This document shows, piece by piece, positions 42,923 to 52,232 of a DNA stretch of 64,000 nt. A program made the position numbers and the translations under genes. Below the pieces are notes generated by a model, which ran no database searches, was not told where the DNA came from, and worked only from the letters and a program-made list of their open reading frames with translations. Origin of the DNA: Mesorhizobium sp. (GTDB taxonomy: Bacteria; Pseudomonadota; Alphaproteobacteria; Rhizobiales; Rhizobiaceae). Within the stretch, counting starts at the first letter, position 1. Each line of letters begins with the position of its first letter. The stretch spans positions 372,001 through 436,000 of the forward strand of contig NZ_JAMLIG010000001.1 in the NCBI RefSeq assembly GCF_023954305.1, in the 5' to 3' direction.

Positions 42923-43463
42923 ATGGATCTACGCCCTGGTCATCGGCGTCGTCGGGGCGGGCATCGCGCATATCGCGATCATCCTCCTCATCCCCTACTT
43001 CTCCGAGCGCGATTCCTGGGCGCTGGTGTCCGCGGTCGGGCCGCCTTATGCGATCCACAGGCTCGACCGCAACGGCCCGGCCGCCCGGGCGGTGGCGGCC
43101 GCCGATCCGATGTTCGAGGTCGCGTCCTGCCGTTTCGACCTCAGCGACGGTTCCGTCCACATCTTCTCGGCCGGACGTGTCCCCTACTGGTCGCTGTCGG
43201 TCTTCGACCGACGCGGACAGAACGTCTTCAGCCTCAACGACCGCACCGCGACCGGCGGCGTGCTCGACGTGGTGGTGGCGAGCCCGGTCCAGCTCATCGA
43301 GCTGCGCAAGGCAATGCCGGCCAATTACGAAGACGCCGTCTTTGTCGAATCCGACATCCGGGAAGGCATGATCATCCTGCGCAGCTTCGTGCCGGATCCG
43401 AGCTGGCGGCCGATCGTCGAGCGCCATCTCGCGACAGCGCGCTGCGAGACCGGGGCGGGTTGA
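42915..43463 (+). CDS. DUF1254 domain protein, membrane anchored
   Basis: This 182-residue partner of the DUF1214 protein has the anchor WIYALVIGVVGAGIAHIAIILLIPYF and the DUF1254-type core YWSLSVFDRRGQNVFSLNDR. Function unknown. The two are probably subunits of one envelope complex. Confidence 0.83.
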   Translation: MARWIYALVIGVVGAGIAHIAIILLIPYFSERDSWALVSAVGPPYAIHRLDRNGPAARAVAAADPMFEVASCRFDLSDGSVHIFSAGRVPYWSLSVFDRRGQNVFSLNDRTATGGVLDVVVASPVQLIELRKAMPANYEDAVFVESDIREGMIILRSFVPDPSWRPIVERHLATARCETGAG

Positions 43464-43611
43464 GGAGGTTTGTGACTGCTTCGAAACTCGCTCTGGCGAG
43501 TCAGATGGTGGTGATTTCGAGAACCGGAGCGCAACGGACATTTGGGTCCGTGAGCACCGGAAGCGCAGAAAGCGCCATCAGATGGCCGCTAGAGTAGAGT
43601 TTCCAAGCGTC

Positions 43612-43797
43612 TCAGGCGGGAAGGGTCGACTGCGCGCCGGTCCTGCGCTCGTCGGGCTTCTGATCGATCCTGCGGGCGTCGGCCGCGGTGCCGCGCTCGT
43701 AGCGCACGCCGGTGAAGAAGATGACTTCGCAGGGGGCTCCGCCTCGCGGCTTCGGGTTTGCTGCCGGTTTCTGCCTGAAATCCAGTATCGTCGCCAT
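43612..43797 (-). CDS. Small conserved hypothetical protein
   Basis: A 61-residue ORF starting MATILDFRQKPAANPKPRGGAPCEVIFFTGVRYER, with a GGCGGGA ribosome site. The EVIFFTGVRYER block looks conserved in rhizobia. Function unknown. Confidence 0.6.
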   Translation of the reverse strand: MATILDFRQKPAANPKPRGGAPCEVIFFTGVRYERGTAADARRIDQKPDERRTGAQSTLPA

Positions 43798-43906
43798 TTG
43801 TCCCGCCTTTCTGGATGACCACTCCTTGCGACTGCAACTCAACCTCTCGCAGATCAGAAACCCATACGGTTAACGGACTGCTAACGGATCGCCTCTACAC
43901 TTCTAT

Positions 43907-44974
43907 ATGCCCCTGAAATCGGCCCTGTTCGGTCCGCTACGGCCAGTTCCGCGTCAAGTGTCAGCAGTGTCCGTGTCAACCTCCGATTTCAGACAGATCG
44001 CGCTCCGTGGCGAAGAAGGCAGAGCCGAACGCCTGTTCCGCGCGTCCGTTTCCGCCTATTGCGCGTTGACCCGACCGACGCGCCGGAACGCGGCACAGCT
44101 CGACGATCTGACCCTTCCGCTCTACGAACAGGTCTCCGTCGAGGCCCGTCGCTACGTCGCCGCCGCGCTGTCGGAATGCCGCCGCGCTCCGCTCCGCCTG
44201 ATGCGCCGCCTCGCCGCCGAACCGGTCGAGATCTCGGCACCGCTGCTGATGCGATCTCCGGTACTGACGGATTTCGATCTGGTTTCGCTTATCGCCCATC
44301 ACGGCATCGCCCATGCCCGTGCGATCGCGAGCCGCAGTCGGCTCAACCCGGCGATCACCCGGCTGATCCGCATGCTCGAGGCCGCTACATCCGCGTCCGC
44401 TCAGGTCGAACAGTCCGAAGAGCCGGAAAGGACGCCGTCTCTGGAGGAGGAGATCGTCCTTTCTCCCAGCCTAGAGCCGTCGCGCCCGGGCAGGGCCGAG
44501 GAAACCCGCGGCCGGCTGCGCGCGATGATGGCGGTTGGCGGCGATGCTCAGCCGGCGCTTGCCGGCCAGACTCTCCAGGTCGATCCAGCGGCTCGTGACA
44601 AGCTGCGCGACACCGCGCTCACTGGCGTTTCCGCGCTCTTCCAGACCGCGCTTGCCGATATCGCCGGTCTCGACTTCTCGCAGGCCGCGCCACTCACGCA
44701 GCGGACGCGGCGGCGATCACTGATGCTGGTGCTGCGCGGACTCGGCCTCAACGCCGAGCAGGCGTTTCTCCTGGTCAGCGCCATCGATCCGCAGGCCCAT
44801 CCGAACGCGGAATCGATCCGTCTGTTTGTCGAGCATTTCGAGCTGATCCGCGTCGACGCCGGACGCGACGAGATCCGGCGTCTCAAGGCCGACAGCATCG
44901 CCGCCGTCCTGCGCCGGTCGCAGGGCGAAATCGGACGGCTTGCCGGCGAGAGGTCGCGTCTGTCGGCGTCGTGA
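43907..44974 (+). CDS. DUF2336 domain protein
   Basis: This 355-residue protein is helical, with the HEAT-like DUF2336 pattern LYEQVSVEARRYVAAALSECRRAPLRLMRRLAAEPVEISAPLLMRSPVLTDFDLVSLI and AHHGIAHARAIASRSRL. The family is common in Alphaproteobacteria and often linked to cell-cycle or stress control. A CtrA-like half-site pair lies just upstream. Confidence 0.85.
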   Translation: MPLKSALFGPLRPVPRQVSAVSVSTSDFRQIALRGEEGRAERLFRASVSAYCALTRPTRRNAAQLDDLTLPLYEQVSVEARRYVAAALSECRRAPLRLMRRLAAEPVEISAPLLMRSPVLTDFDLVSLIAHHGIAHARAIASRSRLNPAITRLIRMLEAATSASAQVEQSEEPERTPSLEEEIVLSPSLEPSRPGRAEETRGRLRAMMAVGGDAQPALAGQTLQVDPAARDKLRDTALTGVSALFQTALADIAGLDFSQAAPLTQRTRRRSLMLVLRGLGLNAEQAFLLVSAIDPQAHPNAESIRLFVEHFELIRVDAGRDEIRRLKADSIAAVLRRSQGEIGRLAGERSRLSAS

Positions 44975-45319
44975 TCAGGACTTCATGAGGGGGAAGAGGT
45001 CCGCCCCGGGCTTTCCGGGTTCGATCTCGACCAGCCAGAGGTCAGGATCGAAGCGCCTTTCCTTCTCCAGTCGCTCGTCGATTCGCGCCTCTTCGGTCGT
45101 TCGCAGCGATTCGACGAATAGCCGGTCGTCGGGCCTCGCCTCGTCGTAGCCGGTCTGCGGCGCCGGTCCGTAGAGCACCGCCTCGCCCATCCTGTCGCGC
45201 ATGACGATGAAGATCGCCCCGGCGCTGTCGCCGCCACGCCGCAAAACGGCGCCGTAGCCGCCCTCGGCAAAAACCCGCCGCAGCAGGGCGGCGACCCATA
45301 GATCGCTGGTGACGCGCAT
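44975..45319 (-). CDS. DUF1491 family protein
   Basis: This 114-residue protein matches DUF1491: MRVTSDLWVAALLRRVFAEGGYGAVLRRG, GAIFIVMRDRMGEAVLYGPAP and the ending DPDLWLVEIE. It is convergent and end-to-end with the DUF2336 gene. Function unknown. Confidence 0.88.
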   Translation of the reverse strand: MRVTSDLWVAALLRRVFAEGGYGAVLRRGGDSAGAIFIVMRDRMGEAVLYGPAPQTGYDEARPDDRLFVESLRTTEEARIDERLEKERRFDPDLWLVEIEPGKPGADLFPLMKS

Positions 45320-45341
45320 GGCTGTCCCTGCGCGATGGCGT

Positions 45342-46109
45342 TCAGTTGGTCAAGCCGATCTCGCGCATCTTGGCGATCAGCCTCTCGTCGGGCGCGCCGG
45401 TGACGGGCAGACCGAAGAGCGATTGGAACTCGCGAATGGCGGTCTGGGTCTTCAAGCCGACGACGCCGTCGATATCGATTCCATCATGGCCGAAAGCCTT
45501 GAGGCCGGCCTGGATCTTGAGGATGTCTTCGCGCGGCAGCGAGGCGGCGGAGGCCGAGTCGTCACGCGATGGGCGCGGCGCCGGGGGCGGCGGCAGGACC
45601 TCGCCTTCTGGCTGCGGCGCGCGGCGCGCCATCAGCTCGTCGAGCAGGCTCTGATCGATCTCGCCGGATGGGTCGAGGCCGACCAGCTTCTGGTAGTCGG
45701 CGATCGCCTTCTTCGTCTGCGGCCCGGCGATACCGTCGACCGAGCCGGTGTAGAGGTTGAGATCGTTGAGCATGCCCTGCACCTGCTGGACTGTCGGATC
45801 GGCCGCCGGGCGCGTGACGGCGGAATGCTCCTCGTCCTCCTGGAACGTGTTGCCCGGTGGTTCCGGCGCGGCGTAGTCCGGCATGTCGCGGGTGATGAAA
45901 AACGCGCTGGCATGCGGCTGCGGCTGGTACCAGAGCGCGTTGGCCGAAACGTAGAAAAGGGTCACGAGGAAAGCGGTCATGCCGCCGACAAGCACGGGGT
46001 TGCGCGAGATCGCCGCTCCCGCCGCAACCACGCCGTCGCGCAGGAAAGCCGCGACGGGGCTGTCTTCTTCAAGCCGACTTTCGGAACGTCGCACCGTCGT
46101 ACTCCTCAA
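45342..46109 (-). CDS. Membrane-anchored peptidoglycan-binding protein
   Basis: This 255-residue protein has one membrane segment (GGMTAFLVTLFYVSANALWY, around residues 43-62) and two PG_binding_1 domains (VQQVQGMLNDLNLYTGSVDGIAGPQTKKAI and LKIQAGLKAFGHDGIDIDGVVGLKTQTAI). It should anchor in the inner membrane and bind the cell wall. It overlaps the kinase gene by 41 bases, indicating co-expression. Confidence 0.88.
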   Translation of the reverse strand: MRSTTVRRSESRLEEDSPVAAFLRDGVVAAGAAISRNPVLVGGMTAFLVTLFYVSANALWYQPQPHASAFFITRDMPDYAAPEPPGNTFQEDEEHSAVTRPAADPTVQQVQGMLNDLNLYTGSVDGIAGPQTKKAIADYQKLVGLDPSGEIDQSLLDELMARRAPQPEGEVLPPPPAPRPSRDDSASAASLPREDILKIQAGLKAFGHDGIDIDGVVGLKTQTAIREFQSLFGLPVTGAPDERLIAKMREIGLTN

Positions 46110-47883
46110 CCTCCGCTTGCTCGGCCTTTGGCGCGGGCTCGGACAAGACCGTATGCGGCTCGATCGGCAGGCTGACCGTCACCACCGTGCCTGCGCCCGG
46201 CGAACTCTGGATCGACATCGCTCCGCCGTGCAGGGCAACCAGTCCCTTGGCGATCGACAGGCCGAGCCCCGCGCCATCGAATTGACGCGTATAGTCGTTC
46301 TGCACCTGCACGAATGGCCGGCCCAGCCGCGCGAGATCCTCTTCCGAAATGCCGATGCCGGTGTCGGCCACGTCGAAGGTGAGCATGCGGCCGCTGCGAC
46401 GGGCGTCAAGCGTCACCGAGCCGCCGCGCGGCGTGAACTTCACCGCATTGGAAAGCAGGTTGATCAGGATCTGCTGCACGGCGCGCCGGTCGGCGCAGAG
46501 CTCGCCGACGGAGGGGGCGACGCGGTTCTGCAGTTCGATCGATTTCTCCGCCGCCTGCAGCGCCAACATCGCATGGCAGGCCGCCGCCGCCTCGGCGAAG
46601 GGAAATGGCTCCGGCCTGATCGGATAGGCACCGGACTCGATTTTCGACACGTCGAGGATCGAGTTGACGACGCCGAGCAGGTGGGCCCCCGAATCGCGGA
46701 TGAGGCAGGCATAGTCCTTCTGGCGCGGGTCGGAGAATTTTCCGACCATCTCGTAGGCGAGCATGTCGGAGAAACCGATGATCGCGTTCAGCGGCGTGCG
46801 CAGTTCGTGGCTGACGGCGGCGAGGAACCGCGCCTTGGCGATGTCGCTGCTCGCCACCTGCTCGCGCGCCTCGGCAAGCTGCCGGCGCAGCCGTTCCACC
46901 GCGCCGTTCGCGCGCAGCACCAGCAGGCGAGGCGAACCGCCATGCAGTTCGGCCGCGAACGACCGGAACGTGCCGGCGCTGTCGCCGGCGACACGCAGGC
47001 GCAGCTCGAAATCCAGGTGCCCGCTGTCGGCGTCCGCCAGCGAGCGCATCAGTTCGATCCGGTCGTTGACATGGACGCGGTCGAAGAAGCCCTCGCCGAG
47101 CAGCAGTTCCGGCACGACGCCGAGCAGCGTCTCGGCGCGCCCTCCCGCTTCCACCGTCTCGCCGCCGCGTGCGATACGCAGGATGACGGCGTCGAGGACA
47201 TCCTCGACCGCGGCCTCGCGCGGCTGGCGCATCGCCTCGATCTCCTCGCGCGCCGCGCTGGCGAAACGGGGCGCGGCGAGTGCCGCATAGGCCAACGGCA
47301 GGATCCAGTGCCACGGCGTGAAGGCGATGGCCGACGTGACGCCGGCAATGGTCAAAACGGGCTGGGCGAGGACGGCAGCTGCCGCAGCGAGGCCGCCCCA
47401 CCGCAGTGCCGGCCCGGTCCGCATGATCCACCACGATTCGAAAGCGAGCGCGCCTGCAATGAGAAGGACCGGCGACGACAAGCCGCCCGCTCCGGCGATC
47501 GCCGCCCCGAGCAGGACCGTCGCCCCGGCGAGGCCAATGCCGGCCGCACGGCTGAGGCTCGCCCGCGCGGCGACGAATGCGACGATTGCCCACGCCAGCG
47601 CGAAGCCGAGAGCGAGCAGGCCAAAGCCGAGGTCGCGCGGGAGGCCGGATGCAAATGCCGAGGGCCACGGCGCCGCGAGCAGGAACGGACCGGCAATCAG
47701 GACGGCGATGAACCGGCGCTGACGGCCGCGTTCGGACCCGGCGACGGAGGGCGCGACGAGACGGTCGCAGCCGGCGGACATTCCCGCCGAGAACCCTGTG
47801 ACGCTGGAGGTTACTGAACTCAAAACCGGTCTACCCGAAACAGTTCCGCGAGGCGGATCGCTTCCTTGGTCCGACCCTCGCAC
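46069..47883 (-). CDS. Membrane sensor histidine kinase (DivJ/PdhS-type core)
   Basis: This protein of about 600 residues has several membrane helices in the first 210 residues, a PAS-like region (VEDVLDAVILRIARGGETVEAGGRAETLLG), and a HisKA/HATPase core. The H box is FLAAVSHELRTPLNAIIGFSDML, the N box INLLSNAVKFTP, the G boxes DTGIGISEEDL and GAGLGLSIAKGLV. The start is given as GTG at 47883; a later start near MSAGCDRLV is possible. It may link envelope state to cell-cycle signalling. Confidence 0.87.
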   Translation of the reverse strand: MRGSDQGSDPPRGTVSGRPVLSSVTSSVTGFSAGMSAGCDRLVAPSVAGSERGRQRRFIAVLIAGPFLLAAPWPSAFASGLPRDLGFGLLALGFALAWAIVAFVAARASLSRAAGIGLAGATVLLGAAIAGAGGLSSPVLLIAGALAFESWWIMRTGPALRWGGLAAAAAVLAQPVLTIAGVTSAIAFTPWHWILPLAYAALAAPRFASAAREEIEAMRQPREAAVEDVLDAVILRIARGGETVEAGGRAETLLGVVPELLLGEGFFDRVHVNDRIELMRSLADADSGHLDFELRLRVAGDSAGTFRSFAAELHGGSPRLLVLRANGAVERLRRQLAEAREQVASSDIAKARFLAAVSHELRTPLNAIIGFSDMLAYEMVGKFSDPRQKDYACLIRDSGAHLLGVVNSILDVSKIESGAYPIRPEPFPFAEAAAACHAMLALQAAEKSIELQNRVAPSVGELCADRRAVQQILINLLSNAVKFTPRGGSVTLDARRSGRMLTFDVADTGIGISEEDLARLGRPFVQVQNDYTRQFDGAGLGLSIAKGLVALHGGAMSIQSSPGAGTVVTVSLPIEPHTVLSEPAPKAEQAEVEEYDGATFRKSA

Positions 47884-48276
47884 CCAGCCTTTAAAGAATG
47901 AATAAGGCGGGCACCTTTCGTGTCGCCGAAGGGGCCAAACACGGCCTCTCGGAGCACCGTTCAGGCGGGAATTTCGCTCATGGTAAACGTGGCGTTATGC
48001 AGCGGTGTGCCGAGTGGCGAACGGGAAAAGCCCGGCATGACCGCCAACGGAGTCTTATATATAACGTGTTTTCAGTGACTTATATGGTTATCCGGAAGTT
48101 AACTCGATGATTCAACCTTTCGTCGAATTCGCCTTAAATCCCGCTTTCTCAAACTTGAGGCAAATTCGCGCCAAATCGTCGCTTCCGCCGAAAGCCGCCA
48201 TTTGCGGGACCTCGCCATAGTGCCCGTGTCGAGGGCGATCCGGGTGGACGGGATGCCCGATACGGGGACTGGGAAA
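47884..48276. other. Intergenic region with divergent promoters
   Basis: About 390 bases between the divergent kinase gene and the DUF5330 gene. It has an AT-rich central part (TTATATATAACG around 48055) suited to promoters. No gene is supported. Confidence 0.45.
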
Positions 48277-48621
48277 ATGGGCTTTCTGATCCGCTGCGCC
48301 TTCTGGCTTTCGCTCGTTCTTCTGATCATTCCGATCGGCGGCGCGGGCGATGCCGAAACAGATACGGTCGGCCCGATACAGGCGCTGGTGGCGGCGCGAG
48401 AAGCCGTCGGCGACCTTGGCGCCATCTGCGAGCGCAAGCCCGATGTCTGCGTCACCGGCAAGGCGGCGCTGCATACGATCGGCGTCAGGGCCCGCGAGGC
48501 CTCGCGCATCGCATTCGAACTGCTGGACGAGAAGGTCGGCGAACCCGATGCGACCATCACCGGCACGGTCGCACCGGCGAAAGCCGTTCCCGCCGCCGAA
48601 TCCGAAGCGCCTGCGCAATAG
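48277..48621 (+). CDS. DUF5330 domain protein
   Basis: This 114-residue protein has an N-terminal hydrophobic segment (FLIRCAFWLSLVLLIIPIG) and the DUF5330 core ALVAAREAVGDLGAICERKPDVCVTGKAAL with two cysteines. It is likely exported or anchored. Start after GGGGACTGGGAAA. Confidence 0.82.
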   Translation: MGFLIRCAFWLSLVLLIIPIGGAGDAETDTVGPIQALVAAREAVGDLGAICERKPDVCVTGKAALHTIGVRAREASRIAFELLDEKVGEPDATITGTVAPAKAVPAAESEAPAQ

Positions 48622-48694
48622 GCTCGACTGGTGTCCCGCCGGACTTAGCCCGCCGCCATTGTGACGGCGACCCCTTTCGCCCTATATGCAGGGC

Positions 48695-49129
48695 ATGAGC
48701 GCTACTCTGTTCTCCCCCGGCATCGAGCGGATCTTCGAGGATTTCGAATTCCTCGACGACTGGGAAGACCGCTATCGCTATGTCATCGATCTCGGCCGCG
48801 ACCTGCCGCCCTTCCCCGAATCGGCGCGGACGCCGCAAAACAAGGTCCAGGGCTGCGTCAGTCAGGTCTGGCTCGAGACGACGCGCGGCGACGGGCCCGA
48901 TCCGGTGATGCGCTTCGCCGGCGATTCGGATGCTCATATCGTGCGCGGGCTGGTGGCCATCATGCTCGCGCTCTTCTCCGGTCGCAGGGCGAGCGAAATC
49001 GCGCGTATCGACGCCGAGGCTGTGCTGAAGCGCCTGGGCCTTGATGAGCACCTGACGCCGCAGCGCGCCAACGGCCTTCGCTCGATGGTGGCGCGCATCC
49101 GCCGCGATGCCGCGGCGGCGGCGGCCTGA
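48695..49129 (+). CDS. sufE: SufE family Fe-S cluster assembly protein
   Basis: This 144-residue sulfur acceptor has the invariant Cys in NKVQGCVSQVWL and the family pattern FEDFEFLDDWEDRYRYVIDLGR, then LVAIMLALFSG. It takes persulfide sulfur from SufS and passes it to SufBCD. It is not next to the suf operon. An in-frame ATG three codons upstream (48686) is an alternative start. Confidence 0.92.
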   Translation: MSATLFSPGIERIFEDFEFLDDWEDRYRYVIDLGRDLPPFPESARTPQNKVQGCVSQVWLETTRGDGPDPVMRFAGDSDAHIVRGLVAIMLALFSGRRASEIARIDAEAVLKRLGLDEHLTPQRANGLRSMVARIRRDAAAAAA

Positions 49130-49135
49130 TCCCGA

Positions 49136-49921
49136 TCACGAAATCCTCGGCCGGTAGTCTTCGCTGCCCCAGCCCAGAATCGGGGTTCGCCTGCGTTTCG
49201 ACGGCTCATAGTGCCGCGAAAGCGCGCCCAGCGCCGTCTTGAGCATCAGCTTGGCGGATCTGGCCGGCCAGCCCCGCTCGCTTTCCACTGTCTCCAGCCC
49301 TTTCAGAAAACAGCATATGTCGATCAGCACGCCCGACAGCTCGGGTCCGACGGCTTCGATCGCCCGCTCGACCCGCGTCCGCGCGGCGAGCGCCCCGTCC
49401 GACAGATCGGAAGCCGATCCGCCGCGGCGGCCGGTGGCGATCGGCTGCTCCCAGCTGGCGCCGAGCCGGGGCATGATCTGCGCCCGCGTATAGTCCCCGC
49501 GCAGCCGCTCTCCCGCCTCGAACTCGCGCCGGGTGAGAAAGGCCTGGCCGTCGCGGGTTCGCCGCCGCATCAACTGGGCGAGCGGGGATTCCGCATGATC
49601 TACCCAGACGATCGCTCGACCCTGCTGCGCATCGATCTCGGCGAGTTCGAGGTCGAGATGCTGCGCGCGATACGGCTCCGCCTCGCTGTTTCGGCGGCGC
49701 ATGAATGCCTTGCCGGCCGCCGACAGAACCAGCCGGTCGCGCAGGCGCTCGACCAGCGCCTTGCCGGCAAGCGCGCGCAGCACGGCGGCGCTGGTGCGGT
49801 GGTGTGCGCCATCGGCGCCGACGAGACAGATCGTCTCCGGGTCGTCCGCGGCGGCGACGCGGCACGTGCCGCGCGCGATGGCCGAAAGGACAAGCCATTC
49901 CTCTTTCTCCAGGGACGCCAT
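49136..49921 (-). CDS. DUF6456 domain protein
   Basis: This 261-residue protein has a winged-helix-like N-terminus (TSAAVLRALAGKALVERLRDRLVLSAAGKAFMRR) and a C-terminal DUF6456 region (RRRTRDGQAFLTRREFEAGERLRGDYTRAQIMPRL, then VLIDICCFLKGLETVESERGWPARSAKLMLKTALGALSRHY). It resembles a rhizobial phage-derived replication or transcription regulator. It directly follows the DnaA-C-like gene. Confidence 0.85.
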   Translation of the reverse strand: MASLEKEEWLVLSAIARGTCRVAAADDPETICLVGADGAHHRTSAAVLRALAGKALVERLRDRLVLSAAGKAFMRRRNSEAEPYRAQHLDLELAEIDAQQGRAIVWVDHAESPLAQLMRRRTRDGQAFLTRREFEAGERLRGDYTRAQIMPRLGASWEQPIATGRRGGSASDLSDGALAARTRVERAIEAVGPELSGVLIDICCFLKGLETVESERGWPARSAKLMLKTALGALSRHYEPSKRRRTPILGWGSEDYRPRIS

Positions 49922-49923
49922 TC

Positions 49924-50337
49924 TCAGTATCTCCCGTCGCGGTTGCGCAGCGCCGCGGCGGCCACGCGCTCGGTCAGCGCGATGATCCTGTCGAACTCCT
50001 CATCCTCGCGCATGTCCTCGACCAGGTGGCAGGCGTACAGAACCGTCGTGCGGTCGCGGCCGAAACCCCTGCCCACCTCGTTCATCGTCAGGCCGAGAAC
50101 GACATGCGCGACATACATGGCGATCTGGCGGACACGAGCGACATCGTGCGACGAGCGGCCGGGGTGGCGCAGGTCGCGGCCGCTGACATTGTAGAGCGCT
50201 GCCGCGATGTCGATCATGCATTCGCACAGCTCGACATGGTGCTCCAAGCGATGGTGGGACCGGACGGACTTTAACCGCCCAGGTCGCGGGTCCGGTTCGC
50301 TGTTCGGATCGCTGCGCAGGGCCTGGGTCGTCGCCAC
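49924..50337 (-). CDS. HTH protein with DnaA C-terminal-type domain
   Basis: The 137 residues include MIDIAAALYNVSGRDLRHPGRSSHDVARVRQIAMYVAHVVLGLTMNEVGRGFGRDRTTVLYACHLVEDM, which matches the DNA-binding domain IV of DnaA (RQIAMYLA then GRDRTTV-type box). There is no AAA+ domain. It may bind DnaA-box-like sites and compete with DnaA. It forms an operon with the DUF6456 gene. Confidence 0.88.
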   Translation of the reverse strand: MATTQALRSDPNSEPDPRPGRLKSVRSHHRLEHHVELCECMIDIAAALYNVSGRDLRHPGRSSHDVARVRQIAMYVAHVVLGLTMNEVGRGFGRDRTTVLYACHLVEDMREDEEFDRIIALTERVAAAALRNRDGRY

Positions 50338-50404
50338 TCGTGTCCTCCATCGGAACTAGGAATTTCTTCTTATACCGATGGGCGCCGAAGGTGTGAACAG
50401 AAGT

Positions 50405-50418
50405 AGGAAATATTTCCT
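50405..50418. promoter_or_regulatory. Perfect 14-bp palindrome in the divergent promoter region
   Basis: AGGAAATATTTCCT lies between the divergent HTH gene and the small gene at 50546. It is a candidate regulator site. No other clear signal in the 208-base gap. Confidence 0.4.
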
Positions 50419-50545
50419 TGTCTCGATTCGCGCGTCCTTTGATTCAATTGGGGAATTTCGCCCGGCTTTTCTGATTTCACCGCGAATCTATCCGCAGGCT
50501 CCCAGGTGCGGCGCAGAGTCGGTCCGCAATCCACGGAGCGACGAC

Positions 50546-50815
50546 ATGAACGAACTCTTGCGTCAGGCGCGGCGGTTCCGCGAGGAGAAGGATGAATTCG
50601 AGGCGCGGGCGCGGCAAACCGCCGCCTTCTACCTCGTGTCGGGGATCGATCTCGACGACGCGCTCGCCACGACGGGGACCGAACGCCGCCGGATCGCCGC
50701 GCACATCGCCCGTCTCATCGAGCGCGAACGGCTGAAGGGTGTCCGGCGGCATTGGAGCTATGACATCAACAGGCACATCGCGCTCAAGCAGGCGCTCGAC
50801 CGGCTGAGCGCCTGA
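50546..50815 (+). CDS. Small conserved cytoplasmic protein
   Basis: This 89-residue charged protein (MNELLRQARRFREEKDEFEARARQTAAFYLVSGIDLDDALA, ending HWSYDINRHIALKQALDRLSA) has an ATG after GGAGCGACGAC. It looks helical, possibly HTH-like. Function unknown. It shares a terminator with mucR. Confidence 0.65.
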   Translation: MNELLRQARRFREEKDEFEARARQTAAFYLVSGIDLDDALATTGTERRRIAAHIARLIERERLKGVRRHWSYDINRHIALKQALDRLSA

Positions 50816-50846
50816 TCTTTGCGGCAAAACGCGCGGCCACAAACGA

Positions 50847-50870
50847 AAATGGCGCCCGAAGGCGCCATTT
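50847..50870. terminator. Bidirectional terminator
   Basis: AAATGGCGCC-CGAA-GGCGCCATTT is a perfect 10-bp stem between the convergent 50546 gene and mucR, with A/T tracts on both sides. Confidence 0.85.
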
Positions 50871-50896
50871 CCGTTGTCCTTGACGGGGGAAGCGGC

Positions 50897-51316
50897 CTAT
50901 TTGCGCTTGCGGCCCAGACCCATCTTCTTGGCCAGCTGCGAACGCGCGGCCGCGTAGTTCGGCGCGACCATCGGATAGCTCGGATCGAGGCCCCACTTCT
51001 CGCGATAGGCGTCGGGCGACAGCCCGTAGTGCGTCATCAGGTGCCGCTTCAGCGACTTGAACTTCTTTCCATCCTCGAGGCAGATCAGATACTCGTCATG
51101 GATGGATTTCTTCGGATTGACGGCCGGCTTCTGCTTTTCGGCAGGAGGCGCCTCCGAAGACCCGCCGACGCGGCCAAGCGCGGCGTGAATGTCGGCGATC
51201 AGATTCGGCAGTTCGGATACGGGGACGGGATTGTTGCTCACATAAGCGGCGACAACATCTGCCGTGAGTTCGATGAGCGTATCGCTGCCCCTTATGCCGG
51301 TCTCGGTTATGTCCAT
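50897..51316 (-). CDS. mucR: MucR/Ros family zinc-finger transcriptional regulator
   Basis: This 139-residue regulator has the Ros/MucR finger CLEDGKKFKSLKRHLMTHYGLSPDAYREKWGL. The second cysteine of the classic Cys2His2 site is Asp here, a substitution known in several rhizobial Ros homologues. MucR proteins control exopolysaccharide, motility and host interaction by binding AT-rich promoters. The start at 51316 follows AAGGGG. Confidence 0.93.
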   Translation of the reverse strand: MDITETGIRGSDTLIELTADVVAAYVSNNPVPVSELPNLIADIHAALGRVGGSSEAPPAEKQKPAVNPKKSIHDEYLICLEDGKKFKSLKRHLMTHYGLSPDAYREKWGLDPSYPMVAPNYAAARSQLAKKMGLGRKRK

Positions 51317-51740
51317 TGCAGTGCCCCTTAGCTGGTACTTATGGAGAAATCGGGCTTGGCCTGTATCCGCAAGGATTGCGACGACGCGGAAACAGATTGC
51401 CCTTCGATTCGCAATCCCTGCGTCACAAATGGAGCGACTTACAGTATAAGTCAATTGCCAATTCGTAGATTAAACGGGAAATTCATCGCCGCAGGGAATA
51501 CAGAATAGTCTGCATGACGATGCATACAACCACTACGCGATGTTTTCAAGAAACCGAATATGCAGTCCGAAAGACACCTGGACATCGTTACCGTTTGGTA
51601 AAGGGCCGAATTCGCACAGGATATGCGACTGCCTGACGGTACGGAGCCGGTATCTCCTTCAACTTCTCCGATATTCGGCAAACGACAACGCCCCGCGGCA
51701 ATCCCGGCCGGGGCGCATCGCGGCAATGTTGCGCTTGTCT
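51317..51740. other. AT-rich region upstream of mucR
   Basis: About 420 bases without a supported gene. The mucR-proximal half is AT-rich, consistent with autoregulated MucR promoters. At 51690-51718 a CGCCCCG...CGGGGCG stem may terminate the SH3 gene. Confidence 0.5.
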
Positions 51741-52100
51741 TCAGTAGGGGCGAATGTACTTGCCGTAGACCCAACCGGTGGTGAAATCGCCGTCGTTCTT
51801 CGGGTCGTGCCAGACCTCGCACCAGCGGTAGCGGACGGCTTGCTTCTGCGCCCAGTCCGGCTTGCCGGAAATATCGAAGAGATCGAGCCCGTCCGTGCAA
51901 CGGCCCGTCATCTGCAGGACGGTGCCATTCGGATAAGCGGACTGCTTCTGCGAATGGCTCGCTGGATACTTGCGCACATTGAGCGTATCGCCCCACGGAA
52001 CGTTGCTGACCTGCCAGGCCGAAAAAGCGGCCGCGCGGGCGTCGCCCGCCGCGGCGGCGACAGCGAAGAAAAGTGAAGCGGCGATCAAAAGACTTTTCAC
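51741..52100 (-). CDS. Secreted SH3-domain protein
   Basis: This 119-residue protein starts at GTG (52100), because GGAGG lies five bases upstream and the ATG at 52112 is part of that site. A signal peptide (VKSLLIAASLFFAVAAAAGDARA) is followed by a bacterial SH3-like fold (VPWGDTLNVRKYPASHSQKQSAYPNGTVLQMTGRC and WCEVWHDPKNDGDFTTGWVYGKYIRPY). Two cysteines could form a disulphide. Likely a periplasmic wall-binding protein. Confidence 0.85.
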   Translation of the reverse strand: MKSLLIAASLFFAVAAAAGDARAAAFSAWQVSNVPWGDTLNVRKYPASHSQKQSAYPNGTVLQMTGRCTDGLDLFDISGKPDWAQKQAVRYRWCEVWHDPKNDGDFTTGWVYGKYIRPY

Positions 52101-52232
52101 GATGTCCTCCATGTTTCGGGCAAGATCGTCGTCCGGTGTTTCGCGCCCGTGTCGGCACGTCTAAATTCTGTTACTTGAACCCCTCCTGACCGCGCCGTTC
52201 ATTCCGCATTCAACAGCCAGAGACCCAGCCCG

